A stretch of 64,000 nt of DNA from Actinomadura citrea (GTDB lineage Bacteria; Actinomycetota; Actinomycetes; Streptosporangiales; Streptosporangiaceae), in assembly GCF_013409045.1 (NCBI RefSeq), contig NZ_JACCBT010000001.1:1922001-1986000 (forward strand). Direction: 5' to 3'. The position numbers and the translations under genes were made by a program. Shown piece by piece: positions 9,934 to 17,888 of this stretch; the first letter of the stretch is position 1, and each line of letters begins with the position of its first letter. The notes below the pieces were generated by a model. The model was not told where the DNA came from. It worked only from the letters and a program-made list of their open reading frames with translations, and did no database searches.

Positions 9934-10033
9934 CTCACAGCACCTCGCGGATTCCTGCTCCAAGCCCGCCGTCCGGCACCACGGGAGTCGACTGGACGAG
10001 GCGGTGGCAAGGAAGGCGGGCGCCGTCGCCATC

Positions 10034-10166
10034 GCCCGCAGGAGTGGACCAAAACTTCCATTGTCGAGGCTTTGTGGCTATTTAAAGTGGATTTATTAGC
10101 TTTGGCGACTCTCGGCGTGACGGTGGGTATCAGGGCAGTTGTGGCGTGGGAGGGGGAAGCGGCAGC
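10034..10166. promoter_or_regulatory. AT-rich divergent promoter region
   Basis: The gap between the MOSC fusion (minus) and the VOC gene (plus) contains an unusually AT-rich stretch at about 10075-10105 ('TATTTAAAGTGG', 'TTTATTAGC') in an otherwise very GC-rich window. It is the natural place for the promoters of both genes. No clear operator palindrome was seen. Confidence 0.4.
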
Positions 10167-10610
10167 GTGGACATGAGACTCGAGGTCGTCGTGGTGCCCG
10201 TCACCGACGTCGACCGCGCCAAGGACTTCTACCAGGCGCTCGGATGGCGTGAGGACGCCGACGTCGCCACCGGCGAGGATTTCCGGGTGGTGCAGATGAC
10301 GCCGCCGGGGTCGGCGTGCTCGGTCATCTTCGGAACCGGCGTCACCTCGGACGCGCCCGGCTCGGCGCACGGCCTGCACCTGGTGGTGGACGACATCGAA
10401 GCCGCCCGAACCGAACTGGTCGAGCGCGGTGCGAAGGTCGGCGAGGTGTTCCACGACGCCGGTGGCGTCTTCCACCACGCCGGGACCGGGGGACGGGTCC
10501 CCGGGCCGGACCCCGAGCGCACGAGCTACGGCTCGTTCGCCTCCTTCGACGATCCGGACGGCAACGCCTGGTTCCTCCAGGAGATCACCACTCGCCTGCC
10601 GGGCCGGTGA
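10167..10610 (+). CDS. VOC (glyoxalase-like) superfamily protein
   Basis: A 147-residue VOC protein of the 'LEVVVVPVTDVDRAKDFY' type, with 'FRVVQMTPPGSACSVIFGTG', 'GLHLVVDDIEAARTELVERG' and the C-terminal 'SFDDPDGNAWFLQEI' carrying the usual metal-ligand glutamate. It is clearly related to the VOC gene at 62468-62839 (shared 'VQ.TPPGSACS' and 'DPDGN.W..Q' blocks), with a longer loop between its halves. GTG 10167, 9 nt after an AGGGGGA site, gives the common 'VDMRLEV' start. Substrate unknown. Confidence 0.85.
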   Translation: MDMRLEVVVVPVTDVDRAKDFYQALGWREDADVATGEDFRVVQMTPPGSACSVIFGTGVTSDAPGSAHGLHLVVDDIEAARTELVERGAKVGEVFHDAGGVFHHAGTGGRVPGPDPERTSYGSFASFDDPDGNAWFLQEITTRLPGR

Positions 10611-10743
10611 CCGCGGCGGCCATGGAAGGCACTGATTCCGGGCCCGAATTTACTCGACTTTCAGTTTTGTTGGGTTAGGCACTGCGCGGTGACCGGAAAG
10701 GCTGGGCGGACAAGGCCCTGAGATGGCGAGCGAAGGGATGATC

Positions 10744-11718
10744 ATGACGACGATGTCTCACTTCTCCGCATCGGCGCAGCGGAGGAGGGAACGTCCGACG
10801 GCCCCGCTGCCGCAGAACGCGAAGGGACCTGAGATCCCGGACGCCGGGTATGTCATGAAGGAGATCGCCGACGGCGTCTTCTGGCTCAGCGACGGCCAGT
10901 ACGGGAACATGTTCGTGGTCCATGACGAAGGGGTCATCGCGGTCGACGCGCCCCCGACGCTCGGGCACGACATCCTGCGTGCCATCAAGCGGGTGACCGA
11001 CAAGCCCATCTCGCACGTGATCTACAGCCACGAACACGGCGATCATGTCGGCGGCATGTCGATCTACCCCGATTCCGTCCCCCGCTACGCCCAGAGCATC
11101 GTCGCCCAGCGGCTGGAGGCGCTCGCCGACCCGGATCGGCCTCTCCCCACGGAGGTCTTCGACCACACCCTCACCATCGAGGCCGGCGGCCACATCGTCC
11201 ACCTGGACTACCCCGGCCCCAACCACACCGAGGGGAACAGCCTGATCTACCTCCCGAACCAGCGGGTCGTGATGCTGGTCGACGTCATCTTCCCCGGCTG
11301 GGTGCCGTTCTCGAACCTGGCGCTGTCGGCCGACATGCCCGGGGTGTTCGCCCTGTACGACAAGGTCCTCGGATACGACTTCGACCAGCTGGTCGGCGGC
11401 CACGTCAACCGCCCCGGGACGCCCGAGGACGTGCGTACCCAGATCGAGTACATGAACGACCTGCGCACCACCACCGAGGCGGCGCTGTCAAGCGTGGACC
11501 TCGAATCGACCATGGGGCCCGTCGACACCGAGAACGGCTGGGCGGTGTTCCGCGCCTACCTGGACGCGGTGGCCGCACAGGCGGCCGACGAGGTCGTTCC
11601 GAGGTGGCTGGATCGCCTGGGCGGCGCGGACGTGTTCACACTGCCCAACGCGTGGGCGATGGCAGAGTCGCTGCGGCTGGACTACAACTCGCTCGGCCCG
11701 TTCAGCATCAAGCCCTGA
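10744..11718 (+). CDS. MBL-fold metallo-hydrolase
   Basis: A 324-residue metallo-beta-lactamase-fold protein. The metal motif HxHxDH is seen as 'SHEHGDHVGG' near residue 92; further ligands are in 'PGPNHTEGN' and the later 'VGGHVNRPG'. A short N-terminal extension precedes the fold, but I see no convincing signal peptide, so the substrate is probably intracellular. Several in-frame ATGs exist; ATG 10744 has GAAGGG 6 nt upstream. The cupin gene follows after 33 bp and probably forms an operon with it. Confidence 0.88.
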   Translation: MTTMSHFSASAQRRRERPTAPLPQNAKGPEIPDAGYVMKEIADGVFWLSDGQYGNMFVVHDEGVIAVDAPPTLGHDILRAIKRVTDKPISHVIYSHEHGDHVGGMSIYPDSVPRYAQSIVAQRLEALADPDRPLPTEVFDHTLTIEAGGHIVHLDYPGPNHTEGNSLIYLPNQRVVMLVDVIFPGWVPFSNLALSADMPGVFALYDKVLGYDFDQLVGGHVNRPGTPEDVRTQIEYMNDLRTTTEAALSSVDLESTMGPVDTENGWAVFRAYLDAVAAQAADEVVPRWLDRLGGADVFTLPNAWAMAESLRLDYNSLGPFSIKP

Positions 11719-11751
11719 CCGGCGCCCGGTGACCGTACCTGGAGACTTCCG

Positions 11752-12264
11752 ATGACCAGCACACCTCAGCCGGGCGAGAGCGCGTTGCTCGTCCGGGGCG
11801 GCGACGGAGAGGTCCTCGACCTGCCCGGCGGCGGGGGGTTCGGGCTTCTGACCGACAGCGAGGAGACCGGCGCGGCCCTGAGCGCCAGCCGTCTCACCCT
11901 CGCCGACGGAGCCGACGGTGCGCTGCCGCATCGCCACCTGCGCTCGACGGAGTTCTTCTACGTCCTCGCCGGCACGGCCGAGTTCCTTCTCGGCGACGTC
12001 ATCCAGTCTCTCGGCCGGGGAGATTTCCTGGTGATCCCGCCCGGTCTTCCGCATGCCTTCGGGGCGGCACGAGGCCTCGACACCGATCTGCTGATAGGGA
12101 TCACCCCGGGCGTCCAGCGGTTCGGCTACTTCCGAATGCTGCAGCGTGTCGCCAAGGGGCAGGACTCTCCCGAGGTCCTCGCGCAGGTACAGGAGCGTTA
12201 CGACGTCCACTTGCTGGACAGCGCATCCTGGCAGAACGCCCGCAAGGGCACATTCTCCGGCTAG
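11752..12264 (+). CDS. Cupin-domain protein
   Basis: A 170-residue protein with a single conserved cupin barrel: motif 1 'LPHRHLRSTEFFYVLAGTAEF' gives two histidines and a glutamate as metal ligands, and motif 2 'GDFLVIPPGLPHAF' gives the third histidine. The C-terminal 45 residues are helical. It resembles quercetinase- or oxygenase-like stand-alone cupins with unknown substrate. It follows the MBL hydrolase by 33 bp with a GGAGA ribosome site. The downstream neighbour map is convergent. Confidence 0.85.
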   Translation: MTSTPQPGESALLVRGGDGEVLDLPGGGGFGLLTDSEETGAALSASRLTLADGADGALPHRHLRSTEFFYVLAGTAEFLLGDVIQSLGRGDFLVIPPGLPHAFGAARGLDTDLLIGITPGVQRFGYFRMLQRVAKGQDSPEVLAQVQERYDVHLLDSASWQNARKGTFSG

Positions 12265-12279
12265 GCAGGCGTTCGGCGC

Positions 12280-13050
12280 CTACCTCGGCAGGGTGAGGAT
12301 CTCGGCTCCGTCGTCGGTGATGGCGATCGTGTGCTCGCTGTGGGCCGTCCGGCAGCCCGTCGCGCTTCGCAGCGTCCATCCGTCGGCGTCGGTGACGAGT
12401 TCGGCGGTGTCCGCCATGATCCACGGCTCCAGCGCGAGCAGCAGACCGGGGCGCAGCTTGTACCCGCGGCCGGGGCGTCCGGTGTTCGACACGTGGGGGT
12501 CCTGGTGCATCGTGGAGCCGATGCCGTGACCTCCGAACTCGGTGTTGATCGAGTAGCCCGCCTCGTGGAGGACCGAGCCGATGGCATGGGAGACGTCCCC
12601 GATGCGAACCCCGGGTCCCGCGGCGGCTATCCCGGCGGTCAGGGCGCGTTCGGTCGCGCTGATCAGCGCGACGCTCTCCGGCGGCCGTGCCTCGCCCACG
12701 ATGAAGCTGATGGCGGAGTCCGCGGCGACTCCTCCCAGGGAGACGGCGAGGTCGAGCGTCAGCAGGTCACCGTCGGCGAGCGCGTAGTCGTGGGGCAGCC
12801 CGTGGAGCACGGCGTCGTTGACGGCGGTGCAGATGTAGTGGCCGAACGGCCCGCGTCCGAAGGACGGCTCGTAGTCGACGTAGCAGGACTGCGCCCCCGC
12901 CTCGACGATCATGGTCTCGGTCCACCGGTCGATGTCCAGAAGGCTCGTGCCGACCGTGGTGCGGCTCTTGAGCGTCTGCAGGATGCCGGCGACCAGGGCG
13001 CCGGTGTCCTTCGCTCGGGCCAGTTCGCTGGGGTTCAGGATCTCGATCAT
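12280..13050 (-). CDS. map: Methionine aminopeptidase, type I
   Basis: A 256-residue M24A peptidase that removes the N-terminal methionine from nascent proteins. All five metal ligands can be found: D in 'LLTLDLAV', D in 'AADSAISF', H in 'EFGGHGIG', E in 'LALEPW' and E in 'AHSEHTIAI'. The catalytic His lies in the 'GLPHDY' region. Actinomycetes usually carry more than one map; this one stands alone, divergent from a small XRE regulator, so it may be a secondary, regulated copy. Start ATG 13050. Confidence 0.92.
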   Translation of the reverse strand: MIEILNPSELARAKDTGALVAGILQTLKSRTTVGTSLLDIDRWTETMIVEAGAQSCYVDYEPSFGRGPFGHYICTAVNDAVLHGLPHDYALADGDLLTLDLAVSLGGVAADSAISFIVGEARPPESVALISATERALTAGIAAAGPGVRIGDVSHAIGSVLHEAGYSINTEFGGHGIGSTMHQDPHVSNTGRPGRGYKLRPGLLLALEPWIMADTAELVTDADGWTLRSATGCRTAHSEHTIAITDDGAEILTLPR

Positions 13051-13076
13051 GCGGCGCCCATCTTATGCAACCAATA

Positions 13077-13109
13077 ACTATACCGGCCATACTATACCGG
13101 TACTAGAAT
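13077..13109. promoter_or_regulatory. Direct-repeat operator and -10 element between map and XRE gene
   Basis: The 10-mer ACTATACCGG occurs twice, at 13077-13086 and 13091-13100, a 14-bp period, and the second copy runs into the palindrome TACCGGTA (13095-13102). A -10-like TAGAAT follows at 13104-13109, only 7 nt before the XRE start, suggesting a leaderless message. The repeats would cover the promoter, so the XRE protein probably represses itself and perhaps map. Confidence 0.55.
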
Positions 13110-13116
13110 AGGGGCC

Positions 13117-13395
13117 ATGGTCAGGTTGCCGCTCACTCCCGCGGAGGTCGAACGCGGGCAGCGCCTCGGCGCCCTCCTGCGCCGGGCCAGGGGAGAGCGC
13201 TCGATGCTCGCCACCGCGCTCGACGCACGCGTCTCGCCGGAGACGCTCCGGAAGATCGAGTCGGGACGCGTGGCCACCCCCGCCTTCTCGACCATCGCCG
13301 CGATCGCCTGCGTCCTCGGACTCTCCCTCGACGAGGTGTGGGCCGAGATCAGCCGGCCCGAACGAGACGTCGAACCCACCGGCTCCGGTGCCTGA
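13117..13395 (+). CDS. Small XRE-family HTH regulator
   Basis: A 92-residue protein that is almost only a Cro/C1-type helix-turn-helix: 'RLGALLRRARGERSMLATALDARVSPETLRKIESGRVATPAFSTIAAIACVLG' at residues 16-70 (five helices). There is no sensor domain. Divergent from map with repeated operator-like sites in the 66-bp gap, so local autoregulation is likely. The start ATG 13117 sits immediately after a -10 element. Confidence 0.85.
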   Translation: MVRLPLTPAEVERGQRLGALLRRARGERSMLATALDARVSPETLRKIESGRVATPAFSTIAAIACVLGLSLDEVWAEISRPERDVEPTGSGA

Positions 13396-13410
13396 GCCCG
13401 GGGACGGCTT

Positions 13411-14691
13411 TCACGCGCTCTCAAGGCCGTCGGCGACGGTGGAGACCGGAGTGCCGACGACGGCGTCGAAAGCGTGGAGGACGGGAGTCTCCACGTAGGC
13501 GCTCTGAATCCGGATGCGGTCGGGGCCGCCGGAAGCGTGCGCACGGGCCGGGCGGAGATCGGCGATGCTCAGTCCGAGCCCGGCGTCGGCGAAGGCGGCC
13601 TCGATGCTGCCCGGCTCGGGCGGCCGCAGCGCGGTGGCGTCGACGGCGAAGCCGAAGCGCGCGTTCTCATCCGGCCGCATGTCGGCGGTGTGTCCGGTGA
13701 TGCTGGTCAGGGCGAGGGCGACGTAGTCGTCGTCCAGGGCGTGGTGCAGATGCTGTCCCATGGGGAGCCCCGTGAGGTGGCCGTTGAAGGAGACCGGCGT
13801 CTTCTGGATGTGGGCGTTGTGGGCGGCCAGCACGATGCGGGTGCCGGGCCCGTAGTGCTCCAGGTGCCACTGGACCGACCCGGCCATGAAGACGTCCCGG
13901 GCCGAGGTGTCGGCGGTCAGGCCGTTGCCGGCGTACAGGCCGGCCATGGCGCGGAAGCCGTAGTCGGCGTGGCAGGCGGCTTCCAGGCGACGCAGGGCGA
14001 CGTCATAACCGTGCTGGTCACCACGGGACGTGTACAGCGGTGCGACGGCGCGGAACCGGATGAGCAGGCGCGTCAGGATCGCGCTGAGAGCGTCCTGCTC
14101 GGCGGCGGCCAGGCGTGTCCAGGCCGGCGCGGCCGCGGCCGCCGAGGCGCCGGCGAACGACCCGGCGATCCGCATGGCCTCCTGGATCAACGGGAGGACC
14201 TCGGGGTCGACCTGGCGCAGGTACTCGGCGACCGGGGTCAGGGCGGGGAGCAGGGACCCGCCCGCAGCCGGGATGTCGATCCCGGCGAAGCGCACCGGGA
14301 TCCCGCTCGCGGCGTTGTGCCCGCGCATCCAGCGCAGTGGCTCTTCGACCCCCACCGGGATCGCCGCCGCGAGATGGGCGGACAGATCACCGTCCGGTCC
14401 CTCTCCCCGGCCCCAGGCGTCCAGCGGGAAGCCTTCGCTGAAGCCGTACTCGAAGGCCAGCACGGTGAAACCGCAGCGTTCGGCCAGGAACCGCAGGATG
14501 CGCTGGCGCAGGAGCGAGAACTCGGTGATGAAGTGCGAGTTCTCGCCGATCGCGACGACACGGGCGTCGCCGATGATGCCGCGCAGCGGCTCCAGGTCGT
14601 CCAGCGGCGCTTCACGGTCGAGGTGGGCGAGCGGGACGGCGTGGGCGCCGAGCCAGTCGGCGAACGAGACGTGGTGGGACGGAGCAGGCAT
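13411..14691 (-). CDS. Erythromycin esterase family protein (cytoplasmic)
   Basis: A 426-residue member of the Ere family, whose characterised members hydrolyse the macrolactone ring. The catalytic 'GENSHFITEF' motif (ExxH) is at about residues 44-53, and the family blocks 'FEYGFSEGFPLDAWG', 'RFAGIDIPAAGG' and 'VLAAHNAHIQKTP' are present. Length is normal for EreA/EreB-like enzymes and there is no signal peptide. It is the last gene of an operon with a Vat-like acetyltransferase (47 bp upstream) and an ABC-F protein, which strongly favours a real antibiotic-inactivation role over another esterase activity. Start ATG 14691. Confidence 0.85.
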   Translation of the reverse strand: MPAPSHHVSFADWLGAHAVPLAHLDREAPLDDLEPLRGIIGDARVVAIGENSHFITEFSLLRQRILRFLAERCGFTVLAFEYGFSEGFPLDAWGRGEGPDGDLSAHLAAAIPVGVEEPLRWMRGHNAASGIPVRFAGIDIPAAGGSLLPALTPVAEYLRQVDPEVLPLIQEAMRIAGSFAGASAAAAAPAWTRLAAAEQDALSAILTRLLIRFRAVAPLYTSRGDQHGYDVALRRLEAACHADYGFRAMAGLYAGNGLTADTSARDVFMAGSVQWHLEHYGPGTRIVLAAHNAHIQKTPVSFNGHLTGLPMGQHLHHALDDDYVALALTSITGHTADMRPDENARFGFAVDATALRPPEPGSIEAAFADAGLGLSIADLRPARAHASGGPDRIRIQSAYVETPVLHAFDAVVGTPVSTVADGLESA

Positions 14692-14738
14692 GCTGACAAC
14701 TCGATTCAGGGTCGGAAGGCGAACGGGCGGAGGGTGAC

Positions 14739-15386
14739 TCACCTCATGCGGGCCGCCGCTTCCTCCAGGTCGTCGATGCCGCCGGACATGATCGTGCGGA
14801 CGTGCTCGGTGATGTGCTGGAGCGGCCAGTCCCACCAGGCCAGGGCCAGCAGGCGGTCGACGTCGGCGTCGCCGTGGCGGCGGCGGATGAGCCTGGCCGG
14901 GTTGCCGCCGGCGATGCCGTAGTCGGGGACGTCGTCGACGACGACGGAGCCGGAGGCGATGATCGCGCCGTGGCCGATGCGGACGCCGGGCATCACCGTG
15001 GTCCGGTAGCCGAACCAGACGTCGTGGCCGACCACGGTGTCGCCCCGTCCGGGCAGGCCGGTGATGAGGTCGAAGTGCTCGGACCAGGAGCCGCCCATGA
15101 TGGGGAAGGGGAAGGTCGAGGGTCCGTCCATGCGGTGGTTGGCGCCGTTCATGATGAATCGCACGCCCTCGCCCAGCGCGCAGAACTTCCCGATCACCAG
15201 CCGTTCCGGCCCGTAGTGGTACAGGACGTTGCGGGTCTCGAACGCGGTCGGATCGTCCGGGTCGTCGTAGTAGGTGAACTCCCCGACCTCGATCAGCGGC
15301 GAGGTGACCAGCGGCTTCAGCAGCACCACCCGCGGCTGGTCGGGCATCGGATGCACGACGGTCGGGTCGGCGGGGACAAGCGGCAT
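14739..15386 (-). CDS. Vat-like streptogramin A / CatB-related O-acetyltransferase
   Basis: A 215-residue left-handed beta-helix (hexapeptide-repeat) xenobiotic acetyltransferase. The diagnostic Vat block 'FIMNGANHRMDGPSTFPF' is at about residues 79-96 and includes the catalytic histidine; hexapeptide repeats follow ('VVGHDVWFGYRTTVMPGVRIG'), then 'GGNPARLIRRR'. Known Vat enzymes acetylate virginiamycin M-type antibiotics with acetyl-CoA; related CatB/XAT enzymes modify chloramphenicol. Start ATG 15386 with AAGGAA 9 nt upstream. It sits between ABC-F and Ere genes. Confidence 0.87.
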   Translation of the reverse strand: MPLVPADPTVVHPMPDQPRVVLLKPLVTSPLIEVGEFTYYDDPDDPTAFETRNVLYHYGPERLVIGKFCALGEGVRFIMNGANHRMDGPSTFPFPIMGGSWSEHFDLITGLPGRGDTVVGHDVWFGYRTTVMPGVRIGHGAIIASGSVVVDDVPDYGIAGGNPARLIRRRHGDADVDRLLALAWWDWPLQHITEHVRTIMSGGIDDLEEAAARMR

Positions 15387-15432
15387 GACGATCGTTTCCT
15401 TACTGAAGAGGTGGTCGCGGGCGTGGAGAACG

Positions 15433-17046
15433 TCAGACGGCGGGCGCCGGGGTGGCCTGCAGGGCGAGGTGACCGCCCTTCCAGCGCCGGCGCAGCAGCC
15501 GGTCGTGGCTGACGATGACGAGCGTGCCGCCGTAGTCGGCCAGGGCGTTCTCCAGGTCCTCGACCAGGGCGGGTGACAGGTGGTTGGCGGGTTCGTCCAG
15601 CAGCAGGACATCGGACGGCTCGCCGAGCATCCGCGCCAGGGCGAGCCGCTGCCGCTGCCCGGTGGACAGCCGGCCGGTCGGCACCGTGAGCCGATCGGGT
15701 TCGAACAGTCCGAGGGCCATCAGCCGTTCGGCGTGCTCGGCGGGCTCTCCCGGCCGTCCGCGGGCGAAGGCGGCCAGCAGGGTCTCGTCCAGGCGTCCGG
15801 GGCGCGGTTCCTGGGGCAGGTAGGCGATCCGGCCGCGACGGGTGACGCTTCCGCCGTCGGGAGCGAGTTCTCCGGCCAGGACGCGCAGCAGGGTGCTCTT
15901 GCCCGCTCCGTTCGGCCCGGTGACCAGCAGGCGGTCGCCCGCCGCGACGGTGAGGGTCGTCCGGCCGAGCCGGCCGGCGACGGCGATGCCGGCGGCCTCG
16001 ATCACCGCCCCCCGCAGCCGGCGGGCCCGCAGGACCGGGGTGAAGCGCAGCGGCTCCGGCGGAGCCGGGACCGGGTCGGCCAGCAGGCGGCGCAGCCGTT
16101 CCTCGGCGTTGCGCACCCGGCCGGCCAGCGACTGCTGCACCCGTCCGCCGGCCCGGTCGTAGGCCATCTTGTTCCGGTCCCTCATCTCCCGGCCGGGGGC
16201 CACCTGGCGGGCGGTGGTCGCGGCGGCCCGGCGGAGCCGGTCGACGTCGTCCTGCCACTGCTCGTGCGCCCGGACCCAGCGCCGCCGGGCCGCCGCCCTC
16301 TCGGCGAGGTAGCCGGCGTATCCGTTGCCGTACCGGACGACGCGGCGCCGGTCGCCGTCCACCTCCAGCAGGCCGGTGGCGACGCGATCGAGGAACGCCC
16401 GGTCGTGCGAGACCGCCACCGTGGTGCCCCGCCGGGCGCGCAGGTGCTCCTCCAGCCAGTTCAGGGCGCCTTCGTCGAGGTGGTTGGTCGGCTCGTCCAG
16501 CAGCAGCACCTCCGGCGCGGCCGCCAGGACGGCCGCCAGCCGCAACCTGACCCGTTCCCCGCCGGAGAGACCGCCCACGGTGCGGCCGCGGTCGACCAGA
16601 CCCAGCCCGAGCCCGTGCAGGGCGCGTTCCACCCGCGCGTCGGCGTCATAGCCGCCGCGCAGCTCGAAGACCGTCATCAGGTCCCCGTACTCGGCCGCGG
16701 CCGACTCCTCGCCCCCGGCCATCGCCGCCTCCAGGCGGCGCATCCGTTCCTCGACGGCGCGCAGACCGCTCAGCGCCCGGTCGATGACCTGCTGGACGGT
16801 CGCGTCCGGCGCCGGCCGCCCGTCCTGGGCGAGATAGCCGACGCCACCGGCGGCCTGGACGACGACGCGGCCCTGGTCAGGCTGTTCGCGCCCGGCGAGC
16901 AGCCGCAGCAGGGTGGTCTTGCCGGAGCCGTTCTCTCCGACGATCCCGGTGCGCTCGCCCGCGGCCAGGGAGCAGGTCACCTCGTCAAGGACGAGCCTGC
17001 CGTCGTAGGACTTGCTGACACCGAGCGCGGTGATCTGTGTAGGCAT
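15433..17046 (-). CDS. ABC-F ribosomal protection protein (TlrC/VarM-like)
   Basis: A 537-residue protein with two ABC ATPase domains and no membrane segments. Domain 1: Walker A 'GENGSGKTT', signature '[12 protein letters not shown]', Walker B '[11 protein letters not shown]'. Domain 2: 'GPNGAGKST', '[12 protein letters not shown]', '[11 protein letters not shown]'. The interdomain linker (about 240-330) is the arm that reaches the peptidyl-transferase centre. The C-terminal '[13 protein letters not shown]' resembles producer self-resistance proteins. ABC-F proteins of this kind displace macrolides, lincosamides or streptogramins from the ribosome. First gene of the resistance operon; ATG 17046 has GGGAG 7 nt upstream. 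Confidence 0.88.
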   Translation of the reverse strand: MPTQITALGVSKSYDGRLVLDEVTCSLAAGERTGIVGENGSGKTTLLRLLAGREQPDQGRVVVQAAGGVGYLAQDGRPAPDATVQQVIDRALSGLRAVEERMRRLEAAMAGGEESAAAEYGDLMTVFELRGGYDADARVERALHGLGLGLVDRGRTVGGLSGGERVRLRLAAVLAAAPEVLLLDEPTNHLDEGALNWLEEHLRARRGTTVAVSHDRAFLDRVATGLLEVDGDRRRVVRYGNGYAGYLAERAAARRRWVRAHEQWQDDVDRLRRAAATTARQVAPGREMRDRNKMAYDRAGGRVQQSLAGRVRNAEERLRRLLADPVPAPPEPLRFTPVLRARRLRGAVIEAAGIAVAGRLGRTTLTVAAGDRLLVTGPNGAGKSTLLRVLAGELAPDGGSVTRRGRIAYLPQEPRPGRLDETLLAAFARGRPGEPAEHAERLMALGLFEPDRLTVPTGRLSTGQRQRLALARMLGEPSDVLLLDEPANHLSPALVEDLENALADYGGTLVIVSHDRLLRRRWKGGHLALQATPAPAV

Positions 17047-17134
17047 GCGAGCACTCCCGAGCATTCGAGAACTGGGCGGCCGTCAGGGGCCGCGCGGCCG
17101 GGCGAACGCTTCGGAAGAGCATCGATCACTCCAC

Positions 17135-17156
17135 TAATGCGACAACTGTTACATTA
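17135..17156. promoter_or_regulatory. TetR-type operator between TetR and ABC-F genes
   Basis: A 22-bp imperfect palindrome: left half TAATGCGACA (17135-17144), right half TGTTACATTA (17147-17156), 8 of 10 positions symmetric. It lies 10 nt before the TetR start, and a -10-like TAAGAT (17155-17160) overlaps its edge. Binding here would block both the tetR and the divergent resistance-operon promoters. Confidence 0.65.
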
Positions 17157-17166
17157 AGATACTGCC

Positions 17167-17859
17167 ATGCCACCGTCCCACGGAGCAACCGGACCAGCTG
17201 CGATGACTCCCCGAACGCCGCGACCGGAGGGCGACCGGCCCGCGCCACCGCCCCGGCCCCGCCCCGGCGGCCGAACCGCCCGCACCCGTGCGCGGGTGCT
17301 CGAAGCGGTCCTCGCGGAGCTCGGCGAACACGGTTATGACGGGCTCACCATGGAGGCCGTCGCCGCCCGTGCCGGTGTTCACCGGGCCACGGTCTACCGG
17401 CGCTGGAACGACGTCGGCGGCCTGCTCGCCGACGTCCTCGACGCGGCCGGCGACGACGACTGGGGACCCCCGGACACCGGCTCGCTGGAGGGCGACCTGG
17501 CGGCCCTGAACCAGGAGATCCAGACGGCCATGGCCGCCGAGCCGCCGATCATGGCGGCCCTGATCGCCGCCTCGTTCCGCTCCGAGAAGGCCGCCCGCGC
17601 CCAGCAACGGCTCTGGGAGGACCGCTACACCCGCTGCGAGATCGTCGTCGCCCGGGCCGCCCACCGCGGCGAACTACCGCCGCGCACCGACGCCCGGCGC
17701 CTTCTCATCGCCGCCACCGCACCGCTGTACCACCACCTGGTGCTCCTGCGCACCCCACCCGACCCGGCCCTCCCCGGCCACGCGGCCAGAACCGCCGCCC
17801 TGGCCGCGGCCGCCGGCGCCTTCGCCGAGCCCCCCTCGGCGAACACGACACCTGGGTGA
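17167..17859 (+). CDS. TetR-family regulator of the resistance operon
   Basis: A 230-residue TetR protein. After a Pro/Arg-rich N-terminal tail of about 35 residues comes the HTH domain 'RARVLEAVLAELGEHGYDGLTMEAVAARAGVHRATVYRRW' (written here as its extent, residues about 40-79), then a ligand-binding helical domain. Divergent from the ABC-F/Vat/Ere operon with a palindrome in the 120-bp gap, so it is probably its ligand-responsive repressor; the inducer would be the antibiotic. The start could also be ATG 17203; the -10 element next to 17167 suggests a leaderless start there. Confidence 0.85.
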   Translation: MPPSHGATGPAAMTPRTPRPEGDRPAPPPRPRPGGRTARTRARVLEAVLAELGEHGYDGLTMEAVAARAGVHRATVYRRWNDVGGLLADVLDAAGDDDWGPPDTGSLEGDLAALNQEIQTAMAAEPPIMAALIAASFRSEKAARAQQRLWEDRYTRCEIVVARAAHRGELPPRTDARRLLIAATAPLYHHLVLLRTPPDPALPGHAARTAALAAAAGAFAEPPSANTTPG

Positions 17860-17888
17860 GGTCGCGGAACCGGCCGGCGGAGCCCCCA

